Shown: piece by piece, positions 25,691 to 35,624 of the stretch | How positions within the stretch are numbered: position 1 is the first letter of the stretch | How the letters are laid out: every line of letters starts with the position of its first letter | DNA from: Sphingopyxis sp. | GTDB taxonomy: Bacteria; Pseudomonadota; Alphaproteobacteria; Sphingomonadales; Sphingomonadaceae | Reading direction: 5' to 3' | Assembly: GCF_016704835.1 (NCBI RefSeq) | Contig: NZ_JADIZJ010000021.1 | Location: 496,001-560,000, forward strand | DNA length: 64,000 nt | Translations under genes and position numbers: made by a program | Notes under the pieces: model-generated | The model's database searches: none | The model's input: the letters and a program-made list of their open reading frames with translations, nothing else | What the model was told of the DNA's origin: nothing

Positions 25691-26245
25691 TCAGACCAGC
25701 TGCATTTGTGCGACCGGGGCAAAACTGGTCCGGTGAAGCGGCGTCGGCCCGTATTGGCGCAGCGCCGCGAGATGCTGGGCGGTACCATAGCCCATATTGC
25801 GTTCCCAGCCAAAGCCGGGGAAATCGCGTGCCATGGTGATCATAAAACGGTCGCGATGTTCCTTGGCGATGATGCTCGCCGCCGAAATGCACGGGTGCAG
25901 TGCGTCGCCGCCGATGATCGCCCGCGCGGTAAAACGCCAGCCCGGCAACCGGTTGCCATCGACCAGCACCTCGGCGGGTTCGATCCCCAGCGCCTCGACC
26001 GCGCGCGTCATCGCAAGGAAGGTTGCCTGCAAGATATTGATGCGGTCGATTTCTTCGACGCTCGCCTCGCCGACACCCCAGCGGCAGCGCGCCTTGATCT
26101 GCACTTCGAGTTCGGCGCGGCGCTTGGCGGACAATTTCTTGCTGTCATCGAGGCCGGGAATTCCGCCCTCGCAGAGGAGCACCGCTGCCGCGACCACGGG
26201 CCCCGCGAGCGGCCCGCGCCCGGCCTCGTCGACCCCGACAATCAT
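25691..26245 (-). CDS. rnhB: Ribonuclease HII
   Basis: The 184-aa enzyme removes ribonucleotides from DNA. The catalytic block is at the very start (MIVGVDEAGRGPLAGPVVAA; Asp6, Glu7), followed by DDSKKLSAKRR and a third acidic residue in LVDGN. I chose the ATG at 26245, which overlaps the thiD-VOC stop as ATGA, rather than the longer upstream reading inside that gene. Confidence 0.95.
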   Translation of the reverse strand: MIVGVDEAGRGPLAGPVVAAAVLLCEGGIPGLDDSKKLSAKRRAELEVQIKARCRWGVGEASVEEIDRINILQATFLAMTRAVEALGIEPAEVLVDGNRLPGWRFTARAIIGGDALHPCISAASIIAKEHRDRFMITMARDFPGFGWERNMGYGTAQHLAALRQYGPTPLHRTSFAPVAQMQLV

Positions 26246-27384
26246 ATGCGCCACGGCGGAAATCGCCGATATTCGCCCGCTTGATACAGGCACAGGTGAT
26301 TGCCCGCCGGATCGGCCAGCCGCGCCTCGCGCCAGCCCCACTCCTCGTCCTTCGGCATCTGATCGAAACGCACACCGCGACGTGCCAGATAGGCGACCCA
26401 CGCATCGAGCGCGCCACTCTCCAGATAAGCCGTCGCCCCGCCCACCGCGCCGTCCCCAACATGGATCGACAGCGTCACGCCATTCGCCGCCTCGAACCGC
26501 GCATATCCATTATCAGGACTATCGACGATCTGGGTCAGCCCCATCTGTTTGTAGAACGCGACCGAACCCGCATAATCGCTCGCAGGCAAGGTAATCTGAT
26601 TGAGAGCGGGACCGGTGAACAACCCGTCGTTGCGCACAAACTGCTGTCCCATCGGGCCATGCCCGGCCCCCAGCCCCGGCGCGCCCATCAGCGCCAGACG
26701 GACAAAATCGCGCGCGCGCGCGATCGCGGGTTCAAGCGGCATGCCCTGTGCCAAACCGCATGCCATTGCGCTCGCCAGCGTGCAGCCGGTGCCATGGGTG
26801 CTGGTGGTGTCGATCCGCGGCACTTCCCAGCGCGCGACCTCGCCTTCACCCGCTTCGAGCAAGCGGTCGATCACTGTCTCGCCGTCGCCATGTCCGCCCT
26901 TGATCAGCAGCGAACAGCCATGCGCCAAAATCGCCTCCTCGCCGCCCAGCGCATCCAGTTCGGGCAGATTGGGCGTCGCGACCATCGCGCGGTCAAGCAA
27001 GGTACGAAACGCATCGATCGTCGCCGCGTCGGCTAGCACCGATCCGCTTGTCGCCACCATCACGGGATCGAAAACCACCGCTGCCTGCGCCAGATCGGGC
27101 CGGGACAGCCGTTCTGCCACCGCCGCCGCCGTTTCGGCGCTGCCGATCATCCCGATTTTCACCGCATCGACGCCAATATCGGCCGCGACGCTGTCGATCT
27201 GCGCGAGCACCATCTCGGTCGGCACCGGATGGACGCGCTGCACCCCTAGCGTGTTTTGCGCCGTGATAGCCGTAATCGCGGTCATCGCATGTCCGCCGAG
27301 CATCGTCACCGTCTTGATATCGGCCTGAATCCCCGCGCCGCCGCCGCTATCCGATCCGGCGATGATCAGGACGCGCGGGGTCAC
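26242..27384 (-). CDS. thiD: HMP/HMP-P kinase ThiD fused to a C-terminal VOC (glyoxalase-like) domain
   Basis: Residues 1-250 of this 380-aa protein are a complete hydroxymethylpyrimidine (phosphate) kinase. They include AGSDSGGGAGIQAD, DPVMVATSG, STHGTGCTLASA and the expected spacing. Residues 262-375 form an extra vicinal-oxygen-chelate domain (LPASDYAGSVAFYKQMGLT, then ARLADPAGNHLCLYQAGEY). ThiD is usually about 260 aa. Start is GTG at 27384 with GGAG 8 nt upstream. The kinase phosphorylates HMP-P in thiamin synthesis. The VOC domain could bind or detoxify a pyrimidine-related compound, but this is open. The stop overlaps the rnhB start. Confidence 0.92.
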   Translation of the reverse strand: MTPRVLIIAGSDSGGGAGIQADIKTVTMLGGHAMTAITAITAQNTLGVQRVHPVPTEMVLAQIDSVAADIGVDAVKIGMIGSAETAAAVAERLSRPDLAQAAVVFDPVMVATSGSVLADAATIDAFRTLLDRAMVATPNLPELDALGGEEAILAHGCSLLIKGGHGDGETVIDRLLEAGEGEVARWEVPRIDTTSTHGTGCTLASAMACGLAQGMPLEPAIARARDFVRLALMGAPGLGAGHGPMGQQFVRNDGLFTGPALNQITLPASDYAGSVAFYKQMGLTQIVDSPDNGYARFEAANGVTLSIHVGDGAVGGATAYLESGALDAWVAYLARRGVRFDQMPKDEEWGWREARLADPAGNHLCLYQAGEYRRFPPWRI

Positions 27385-27402
27385 GAAGGAATCTCCACGC
27401 CC

Positions 27403-27431
27403 TCGTCACCACGGACTTGATCCGGGGTCCA
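27403..27431. repeat. Short palindromic repeat, family B
   Basis: A copy of the GGACTTGATCCGGGGTCC hairpin lies between the DUF1272 gene and thiD. The remaining sequence to 27514 holds no gene that I can support. Confidence 0.7.
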
Positions 27432-27514
27432 AGCCACCGTCACCGGAATAGATGTCGGACCCGGCCTGTCTTGAGCCTGGTCGAAAGGTCTGGCACAACG
27501 AAAAAAGAAAATCG

Positions 27515-27739
27515 TCAAACCTTGTATTTCCGCACCGTCGAGCCGGGGTATTTCGCCAGGATAGCGCCTTCGCGAAGCGGCCGGTCGAGCAGATCGCCGC
27601 CGCAATTGGGGCAACGCTCGTCCATCCGGTCGGCGCAATTCGCGCAGAAGGTGCACTCCATCGAACAGATGAAGGCGCCATGGACGTTCGCGGGCAGATC
27701 GCGGCCGCATTTTTCACAATCGGGTCGCATTTCAAGCAT
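27515..27739 (-). CDS. DUF1272 cysteine-rich protein
   Basis: The 74-aa protein has eight cysteines in CEKCGRDL, FICSMECTFCANC and RCPNCGGDLL, the zinc-ribbon pattern of DUF1272. The family starts MLEMRPxCE as here. Function is unknown. It lies 33 nt downstream of glmM and may share its transcript. Confidence 0.9.
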   Translation of the reverse strand: MLEMRPDCEKCGRDLPANVHGAFICSMECTFCANCADRMDERCPNCGGDLLDRPLREGAILAKYPGSTVRKYKV

Positions 27740-27772
27740 GATCAGTCTCTTCTTGTTGGGGATTGATGATTG

Positions 27773-29110
<1,338 letters not shown>

Positions 29111-29231
29111 GCCACCTCTGCTACTTAAGCCGGGACGCAGACCAATGTCTGCCCCGGCTACCACGGGACGGCCCTAAGTCACCCTCTTTTGCTTGGCAAG
29201 CTGGCCAGAAACATCGCCAGGAGAATATGGC

Positions 29232-30482
29232 TTGAAATCGGCATGGATCATCCTCTCGGCGCTGATTGCCGGGATGTTGCTAGGGATCGGCGTCGAATTG
29301 GCCGCGCCCGACGCAGGAACCGCCTCGCTCCCCTATATCGAACCCATCGGGCTGCTCTGGCTCAATGCGCTCAAGATGACGATCGTCCCGCTCGTCGTCG
29401 CGTTGCTGATCACGGGCATCACCGCGACCGCCGATGCCGCCCGCGCCGGCAAGCTCGCGGCGCGCGCGGTGATGACCTTCCTCGCCGCGATTTTCATCTC
29501 GGGGTCGATGTCGCTGCTGATGACGCCGCTGCTTCTGCGCCTTTTCCCGCTGTCGACGGGCGCCGCCGACGCACTGCGCAATGGCCTTGGCGGCACCAGC
29601 GAAGCAAGTCCATCGCCGACCTTTGGCGACTTCCTGCTGTCGCTGATTCCGACGAACCCGATCGCCGCCGCCGCCGACACTGCGATCCTGCCTCTGATCG
29701 TCTTTACCACCATCTTCGCCTTTGCGATCACCAAGCTCGAACCGGTTCATCGCGCGACACTTTCCGGCCTGTTCAAGGCGCTCGGCGACGCGATGCTGAT
29801 CGTCATCGGCTGGGTCCTCGCGCTCGCGCCGATCGGCGTATTTGCGTTGGGTTATGCGCTCGCGGTCAAAGCCGGGCTCGCCGCATTCGGCGGCCTCATC
29901 CATTATGTCCTGATCCTGTCGGGAGTCGGGATCAGCTGCCTGATTCTCGGCCTGCTGCTTGCCTGGTTGATCGTCGGCGTCCCGTTGCCGCGGTTCGTGC
30001 GCGCCATGGTGCCGACGATGGCCGTCGCGATCAGCACGCAAAGCTCGCTCGCCAGCCTGCCAGCGATGCTCAAATCGTCCGAGGAACTGGGCGTCGATCC
30101 CAAAAAAGCTGATGTCGTCCTGCCGCTTGCGGTCGCGCTATTCCGCTTCACCAGCCCGGCAATGAACCTCGCGGTCGTCATCTACGTCGCGTGGCTGTTC
30201 GGCATCGAACTGACGCCGTGGGAGATGGGCGTCGGCCTCGCGGTCGCAATGGCCGCGGCACTCAGCTCGGTCAGCCTGCCCGGCTCGATCAGCTTCGTGA
30301 CCTCAATCGCGCCGATCGCGGTGTCGATGGGCGTCCCGGTCGCGCCGCTCGGGCTGCTCGTTGCGGTCGAAACCTTCCCCGATATCTTCCGAACCCTCGG
30401 TAATGTCGTCGGCGACGTCGCGGCGACCAAATATGCTGCCGATGGCGTCGAAACCGCCGAACCCACAGGAGAAACGCCATGA
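29232..30482 (+). CDS. Dicarboxylate/amino acid:cation symporter (DAACS family)
   Basis: The 416-aa transporter has eight hydrophobic segments and two re-entrant loops. Family motifs are AISTQSSLASLPAML (serine-rich hairpin 1), FRFTSPAMNLAVVIYVA (NMDGT-like position) and LPGSISFVTSIAPIA (hairpin 2). It couples uptake of C4-dicarboxylates or acidic amino acids to Na+ or H+. I chose the TTG at 29232, 7 nt after AGGAGA; an in-frame ATG at 29193 has no ribosome site and adds a hydrophilic tail. Its stop overlaps the aldo/keto reductase start. Confidence 0.88.
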   Translation: MKSAWIILSALIAGMLLGIGVELAAPDAGTASLPYIEPIGLLWLNALKMTIVPLVVALLITGITATADAARAGKLAARAVMTFLAAIFISGSMSLLMTPLLLRLFPLSTGAADALRNGLGGTSEASPSPTFGDFLLSLIPTNPIAAAADTAILPLIVFTTIFAFAITKLEPVHRATLSGLFKALGDAMLIVIGWVLALAPIGVFALGYALAVKAGLAAFGGLIHYVLILSGVGISCLILGLLLAWLIVGVPLPRFVRAMVPTMAVAISTQSSLASLPAMLKSSEELGVDPKKADVVLPLAVALFRFTSPAMNLAVVIYVAWLFGIELTPWEMGVGLAVAMAAALSSVSLPGSISFVTSIAPIAVSMGVPVAPLGLLVAVETFPDIFRTLGNVVGDVAATKYAADGVETAEPTGETP

Positions 30483-31474
30483 AATATCGCAAGCTCGGCC
30501 ACGGCCTCACCGTCTCCGCGATCGGTGTCGGCTGCATGCCGATGATCAAGGGCGGCAATATCCTTTATGGCGAAGCCGCCAATCTCGACGAATCGACGGC
30601 GACGATCCACCGCGCGATCGACATGGGCGTCACCTTTTTCGACACCGCGCAAATCTATGGCCCGTTCAGCAACGAGGAACTGCTCGGTGCCGCTATCAAG
30701 GGCAAGCGCGACGGGCTGGTCATCGCGACCAAATTCGGCTTCAAGTTCGACGGCCATCAGATCGTCGGTGTCGATGGCTCACCCACCAACGCCCGCGCGT
30801 CGTGCGAAGGCTCGCTCCAGCGGCTCGGCATCGACACCATTGACCTCTTTTATCAGCACCGCGTCGATCCCTCGATCCCGATCGAAGAGGTCGTCGGCGG
30901 GATGATGGAACTGGTGAACGAAGGCAAGGTGCGCCACATCGCGCTGTCCGAGGCTGGCCCCGAAACCCTGCGCCGCGCCGCCAAGGCCGCGCCGATCACC
31001 GCACTGCAAAGCGAATATTCGATCTGGGAGCGCGACATCGAGGATGAGATCCTCGGCGTTTGCCGCGACAACGGCATCGGCTTCGTCCCCTATTCGCCGC
31101 TTGGCCGCGGCTTTCTCGCGGGCGCGGTGCGCAGCCGTGATGAGCTGCCCGAGAATGACTGGCGCCGCAACGACCCGCGCTACTCGGACGAAAACCTGCC
31201 TGACAACCTCGCGATCGTCGACGCGATCGGCGCGGTCGCGGATCGGCATGGCGTGTCGAAAGCGCAAATCGCGCTCGCCTGGCTGCTTGCGCAGGGCGAG
31301 GATATTGTCCCGATCCCCGGCACCAAGCGCCGCGTCACGATGGAGGACAGCATCGGCGCGGTTGATGTCGCATTGACCGCCAACGATCTCGCCGCGATCG
31401 AGGCAGCGGCGCCCAAAGGCGGCACGAGTGGGCCGCGGTATGGCGAAATAGGCATGCGGATGGTGCGGTTGTAG
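30479..31474 (+). CDS. Aldo/keto reductase
   Basis: This 331-aa NADPH-dependent reductase has a TIM barrel. The catalytic tetrad can be placed: Asp and Tyr in TFFDTAQIYG, Lys in VIATKFGF and His in FYQHRVD. The C-terminal cofactor segment is VPIPGTKRR. It resembles the AKR13/YhdN group acting on aldehydes and ketones. The start overlaps the symporter stop (ATGA), so the transported compound may be linked to its substrate, but this is only context. Confidence 0.92.
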   Translation: MKYRKLGHGLTVSAIGVGCMPMIKGGNILYGEAANLDESTATIHRAIDMGVTFFDTAQIYGPFSNEELLGAAIKGKRDGLVIATKFGFKFDGHQIVGVDGSPTNARASCEGSLQRLGIDTIDLFYQHRVDPSIPIEEVVGGMMELVNEGKVRHIALSEAGPETLRRAAKAAPITALQSEYSIWERDIEDEILGVCRDNGIGFVPYSPLGRGFLAGAVRSRDELPENDWRRNDPRYSDENLPDNLAIVDAIGAVADRHGVSKAQIALAWLLAQGEDIVPIPGTKRRVTMEDSIGAVDVALTANDLAAIEAAAPKGGTSGPRYGEIGMRMVRL

Positions 31475-31500
31475 CGTTACACGAAATCGAACCAAATCAT

Positions 31501-31584
31501 CGTCATTGCGAGCTAAGCGAAGAAATCTAGGGCGGTTTACGTGCGCTCTGGATTGCCGTGTCGCTTCACTCCTCGCAATGACGA
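31501..31584. repeat. Inverted repeat, family D
   Basis: CGTCATTGCGAG at 31501-31512 is mirrored by CTCGCAATGACG at 31572-31583, with a variable middle. This is the CGTCATTGCGAGC-type element common in sphingomonad and other alphaproteobacterial genomes. It separates the convergent aldo/keto reductase and DUF1003 genes. Confidence 0.8.
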
Positions 31585-31589
31585 GGCTG

Positions 31590-32138
31590 TTACGCTTTCA
31601 AGACCTGCACCGCCGCGGTCAGCGCGTCGATGCGCTCCTCCAGCCGCTCCATTTGCAACGCATCGACTTTTTCGTGCAGCCGCATGATCTCCAATTCGGC
31701 GCGCAGGTTGATCTGGTAATCAAGGCTCGCCGCAAGCCGGTCCTTTGCCGCCTGCCGGTTCTGGCTCATCATGATTACCGGCGCCTGCACCGCCGCAATT
31801 GTCGAGAGCATCAGGTTCAGGAAGATATAGGGAAAGGGATCGAATGCATCGTGCCAGCGGCCCAGGATTTCGCTGTTCAGGATCATCCACCCGAACAGCA
31901 CCAGCGAAAAGACGATGATAAAGCCCCAAGAGCCCCCGACCCGCGCCACCCGGTCCGAAAGGCGCTCGCCAAAGGTCGCCTGTTCGTCGGCGACATCCAT
32001 TGCGTCGCGGCTGATCAGGCTGCGTTCGACGATCGACCGCAAAACACGGTGTTCCTCGGCATCGGCGTCGGCGATATCCTTGCCCAGCAGTTTGAGCGAC
32101 AGGTCCGCCAGCGCCGTGTCGCTGCTCAGTTCGCTCAT
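31590..32138 (-). CDS. DUF1003 membrane protein
   Basis: The 182-aa protein has two helices (about residues 72-92 and 105-127: GFIIVFSLVLFGWMILN and PFPYIFLNLMLSTIAAVQAP). The DUF1003 stretch IMMSQNRQAAKDRLAASLDYQINLRAE follows, then a coiled-coil tail with a heptad-like LHEKVDALQMERLEERID. I chose the ATG at 32138, which overlaps the NnrU stop by 4 nt. A longer upstream reading in the same frame is antisense-like sequence within nnrU. Function is unknown. Confidence 0.88.
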   Translation of the reverse strand: MSELSSDTALADLSLKLLGKDIADADAEEHRVLRSIVERSLISRDAMDVADEQATFGERLSDRVARVGGSWGFIIVFSLVLFGWMILNSEILGRWHDAFDPFPYIFLNLMLSTIAAVQAPVIMMSQNRQAAKDRLAASLDYQINLRAELEIMRLHEKVDALQMERLEERIDALTAAVQVLKA

Positions 32139-32827
32139 CCCACCCAGCGCCAGATACCCGCGACCATATAGCCCAGCGCGCCATGCCCCCACGTTGCGAC
32201 CAGCCACAGCGAGATCCCGCCGAACAAAGCATGCGGCCTGGGGATCGTGTCGCCCCACGGCGTTGCGCCACTGATCTGCCGCGCAAACGGTACAAAGCTC
32301 GTTCGCGCCGCCCAGTGGCGCCAGCTGTCGCCCATCAGCCGTGCCTTTTTGCCATCCTGACCCGCTGAACCGAACAGCGCGAGGAACAGGATCGTGCCTG
32401 ACAGGATGCTCTGCGCCCCGGTTGGCATCACCATGACGTGCGCAACCGCCCACAGGGCAAATCCCCACATCATCGGATGCCGCGTAATCGCAAACACCCC
32501 ACGCGGTGCGCCTTGCGCCGCGGCGGCGGCGCCGGGAGCGGCAAGCGCCGGATTGCCGATCAGCGACCCGATGAACAGCACGCTCGCGAATAGCACCAGC
32601 GCCGACGCGACAATCCACAGCGCGTCGCCGACCGCCCACAAGGGCGGCTCGGGCGGCATGCCGCGCCACGCCTGGACCAGCATGATGAAAGTCGCGATCG
32701 CGACAATCGAATAGACGATCTGGAACCCACGCTCACCCAGTCGGCTGGCGAGCCCGTGTCGCAGTGGATGCGACAGTGCCAGATGCGAGCCGACGAACAG
32801 CACGCAGGTCGTGATCAAAAGCGCCAT
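32135..32827 (-). CDS. NnrU family membrane protein
   Basis: The 230-aa protein has six hydrophobic segments and the NnrU/isoprenylcysteine-methyltransferase-like motif ITRHPMMWGFALWAVAH, followed by GxxDGKKARLMGDSW. NnrU is linked to nitric oxide reduction in rhodobacters, but no denitrification genes are seen here, so the name is by family only. I chose the ATG at 32827; an ATG at 32866 would add 13 polar residues. Confidence 0.85.
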   Translation of the reverse strand: MALLITTCVLFVGSHLALSHPLRHGLASRLGERGFQIVYSIVAIATFIMLVQAWRGMPPEPPLWAVGDALWIVASALVLFASVLFIGSLIGNPALAAPGAAAAAQGAPRGVFAITRHPMMWGFALWAVAHVMVMPTGAQSILSGTILFLALFGSAGQDGKKARLMGDSWRHWAARTSFVPFARQISGATPWGDTIPRPHALFGGISLWLVATWGHGALGYMVAGIWRWVG

Positions 32828-32877
32828 CGGATGCACGGACAGTTTCTCCTCTCCCAACGTCGCCAAGCTATCATATT

Positions 32878-32905
32878 CGTACCCCCGGCGCGCGCCGGGA
32901 TGACG
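32878..32905. repeat. Short hairpin repeat, family C
   Basis: A hairpin with the core CCCGGCGCGCGCCGGG, ending in ATGACG, lies between nnrU and the amidohydrolase gene. It resembles the repeats at 23270 and 63258. Confidence 0.6.
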
Positions 32906-32914
32906 AACACTATC

Positions 32915-34216
32915 TTACCGATCATAAGCCTTGGGCAATGCCCCTTCACTGGGCGTCGCATAGCGATCGCGCAGGCGGTCCTGCCGCGTCGTCAGCGACT
33001 GCGCCTTGCCGTCGATCCAGATCGCGGTTGGGCGGCTGCCCAACTCCAGCGGGTCATTGTCCCAGACCACCACGTCGCCGACGCGGCCCGGGCGCAGCGA
33101 CCCGATGCTACCCTCCATGCCGACTGCACGCGCCGGGGCGCTGCTGATCGCTGCGAACGCCTGATCCCACGTCATCCCGCTGGCGCCGGGCAGACGCGCT
33201 AGCCCGACCAGATTGCCAGCATATTGCGTCGCATAGCCCATCTTGTGCGCATCATCGTCGTCGAACACTCCGACCGACACATCAATCCCCGCAGCTTTCA
33301 GTCGCCCGGCATTCGATTGCGTCGCGCCCAGCTGTTCGAAACTCGACGGCAGGTCGGTCAGCGGCGATACCAGCACCGGTACCTTCGCCGCCGCCAGTTC
33401 GCGCGCGACAAGCCAGCCCTCGGTTGCGCCGACGAGCACCAGCTTCAGCGCCGGAAACTCGCCCTTCAGCTTGACCACGTTCAGGATGTCCGATGCCCGG
33501 TCGACCCGCACGAACAACGGCGTCGTGCCATTGATCACCTGCACCAGCGCATCGGCATCGGCGCGCTGGATCATCGCATCATTGCCCCATTCGGCCAGCG
33601 TCGCCGGGTTGCGGGCATAGCTGCGCGCCGCGAGCAGTTGTTCGCGGAAGAGCAGGAAGGTCGCGGCGCGGCTGCCGCCAGCCTTCGCCGACCCATCCTC
33701 ACCAAAGGCCACGAACTGCAGTGCGCGCGGCTTGGTGACCATGTCCATATCGTCGGCCAGGTCGACAACTGCACCTTGTCCGGCGAACAAATTGCTGCTG
33801 CCTCCCGGAGCGACGATCGCGCGGGTGACGCCCGAGGCGCGGTTGACCGCGACCGGCGACCCCATCGGGTTGAGTGCCGGCGCAATGTCGAGCCCCGCCG
33901 AAAAGCGGGTACGCGGGGCATTGCGGTCGTTGGTGCCGGTTACCGCATCGACCTCGGTCAGGCCGACGCGGCTGAACGCCGCGACGATCCCCGGCGTGAC
34001 CCAGCGGCCTCCGGCGTCGACGCGTTCGATTCCTGCTGGAACCGCCACACCAGCGCCCGCGGCAACAACCTTGCCGCCGCGCACGACAACGGTGCCGCCC
34101 TCGATCGGCGCGCTGCCGTCACCGATGACAAGCTTTGCGTTGGTGATGGCGATGTCCTGAGCCGTCGCCGGAGCGGCAATCAGCGCCGCGGCGGAAAGTA
34201 GCAGCGCGCGCATCAT
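32915..34216 (-). CDS. Exported amidohydrolase-like protein lacking the metal-binding HxH
   Basis: The 433-aa protein has a signal peptide (MMRALLLSAAALIAAPATAQ). The composite N- and C-terminal beta-sandwich of the amidohydrolase superfamily is present (ITNAKLVIGDGSAPIEGG; GSLRPGRVGDVVVWDNDPLE). The barrel start, however, reads VTPGIVAAFSRVG where active members have TPGxIDxHxH. The later metal-binding histidines are also not evident (VLVGATEGW; DDDDAHKMGYA). It is therefore probably not a normal metal-dependent hydrolase. Its start overlaps the stop of an intact relative (ATGATG), which suggests they act as a pair. Confidence 0.85.
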   Translation of the reverse strand: MMRALLLSAAALIAAPATAQDIAITNAKLVIGDGSAPIEGGTVVVRGGKVVAAGAGVAVPAGIERVDAGGRWVTPGIVAAFSRVGLTEVDAVTGTNDRNAPRTRFSAGLDIAPALNPMGSPVAVNRASGVTRAIVAPGGSSNLFAGQGAVVDLADDMDMVTKPRALQFVAFGEDGSAKAGGSRAATFLLFREQLLAARSYARNPATLAEWGNDAMIQRADADALVQVINGTTPLFVRVDRASDILNVVKLKGEFPALKLVLVGATEGWLVARELAAAKVPVLVSPLTDLPSSFEQLGATQSNAGRLKAAGIDVSVGVFDDDDAHKMGYATQYAGNLVGLARLPGASGMTWDQAFAAISSAPARAVGMEGSIGSLRPGRVGDVVVWDNDPLELGSRPTAIWIDGKAQSLTTRQDRLRDRYATPSEGALPKAYDR

Positions 34217-35622
34217 TTCACATCTCCCTCGCCGGGCTGGCCCAGCTCGAAATCGCTTACCGGGCGGCGCTTCGGATCATATGCGTCGAACATCAAAGCG
34301 CCATCGATCCACACCTTTTCAGGCCGGGTATAGGCGCTGAACGGATTACCGTTCCACAGCACGACGTCGGCCATCTTGCCGGGCTTCAGGCTGCCCGTGC
34401 GGTCGGCAATGCCAAGTGCTTTGGCGGGATTATACGACAGCCATGTCCACGCCTGCTCGTCGCTCACGTCGATCCCGATGCGGCGCCCCGCGGCGCGCGC
34501 TTTCGCCGCTTCCTGATTCAGCCGCTGGATCTGGTTGGCATCGTCAGAATGCACGATGGTGCAGGCACCCGCCTTGTACACCAGCGGGATATTCTCATTC
34601 ACGCTGTCATAGGCTTCCATCTTGAAGCCCCACCAATCGGCCCACATCGCCGAGCAAATGCCTTCCTTCGCCAAGATATCGGCGATCTTGTAGCTTTCAA
34701 CTGCGTGATGAAAGGTCGAAACCTTGTAGCCGAATTCCTTCGACATATCGATCACCAGCGCCATTTCGTCGGCGCGGTAGCAATGATTGTGGACGAGGAT
34801 TTCGCCCGACAAAACGCCCGCGAGCGTTTCCATGGCGAGGTCGCGGTCGACGGCTTTGCCATCGTCCATCTTCTTCTTGTACGCCGCGGCCTTCTGCCAG
34901 GTCGCGCGGTTGACCGCGAAATTGCCCATGCGGGTCGATGGCGCGCGGCCCTTGCCGCCATAAACGCGCTTCGGATTCTCGCCGCACGCCATTTTCAGCC
35001 CATAAGGCGCGCCGGGGAATTTCATCCCCTGCACGGTGCGTGAGGGAACATTCTTGAGCGTGATCGAGCGTCCGCCCATCAGGTTCGCGCTGCCCGGCAG
35101 CACCTGCAACGCCGTCACGCCGCCATTGGCAAGCGCGCGGCTGAACCCCGGATCCTGCGGCCAGACGCTATGTTCGGACCAGACTTCGGGGGTCGTCGGC
35201 GACGTCGCCTCATTGCCGTCCGAATGCGCGTCGACACCGGGCGAGGGATAGTCGCCAAGGTGGCTGTGGATGTCGATGATCCCGGGGGTAACGAACTTGC
35301 CGGTCCCGTCGATCACATCATAGTCCGCGGGGATCGCAGTGTCGGGTCCGCCGACCGCCTCCACTTGGCCGCCCGCAAGCAGCACGACGCCGTTATCGAC
35401 ACGACCGCCTTCGCCGTCAAAGATCGTCACGCCTCGTAAAGCGGTCGCCCGGCCGCCATAAGGGCGATAGGTCGACGGATAGGGATCCTTGTTGAACTTG
35501 ACCGGCTTTTCGGCTGCCGCAGGCTTGTCACTCGCCGAATTTGCTTCGCCGCCCGTCGCCGCGCAGCCGACAAGCGCCAGCGACACCGCAGCCAGCAGAC
35601 TGCCCTTCATTCCGGGGATCAT
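34213..35622 (-). CDS. Lipoprotein amidohydrolase (imidazolonepropionase/peptidase-like)
   Basis: The 469-aa protein begins with a lipoprotein signal (lipobox LVGC near residue 20) and a linker. It carries the metal-binding VTPGIIDIHSHLGDYPS, VHNHCYRADEM and TFHHAVESYKIAD histidine sites and IVHSDDANQI with the catalytic Asp, so it should be active. In this branch of the superfamily, enzymes hydrolyse dipeptides or related amides. The start at 35622 has GGGAG 7 nt upstream. It lies 2 nt after the peptide transporter, which fits hydrolysis of imported or periplasmic peptides. Confidence 0.88.
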   Translation of the reverse strand: MIPGMKGSLLAAVSLALVGCAATGGEANSASDKPAAAEKPVKFNKDPYPSTYRPYGGRATALRGVTIFDGEGGRVDNGVVLLAGGQVEAVGGPDTAIPADYDVIDGTGKFVTPGIIDIHSHLGDYPSPGVDAHSDGNEATSPTTPEVWSEHSVWPQDPGFSRALANGGVTALQVLPGSANLMGGRSITLKNVPSRTVQGMKFPGAPYGLKMACGENPKRVYGGKGRAPSTRMGNFAVNRATWQKAAAYKKKMDDGKAVDRDLAMETLAGVLSGEILVHNHCYRADEMALVIDMSKEFGYKVSTFHHAVESYKIADILAKEGICSAMWADWWGFKMEAYDSVNENIPLVYKAGACTIVHSDDANQIQRLNQEAAKARAAGRRIGIDVSDEQAWTWLSYNPAKALGIADRTGSLKPGKMADVVLWNGNPFSAYTRPEKVWIDGALMFDAYDPKRRPVSDFELGQPGEGDVK

Positions 35623-35624
35623 GC

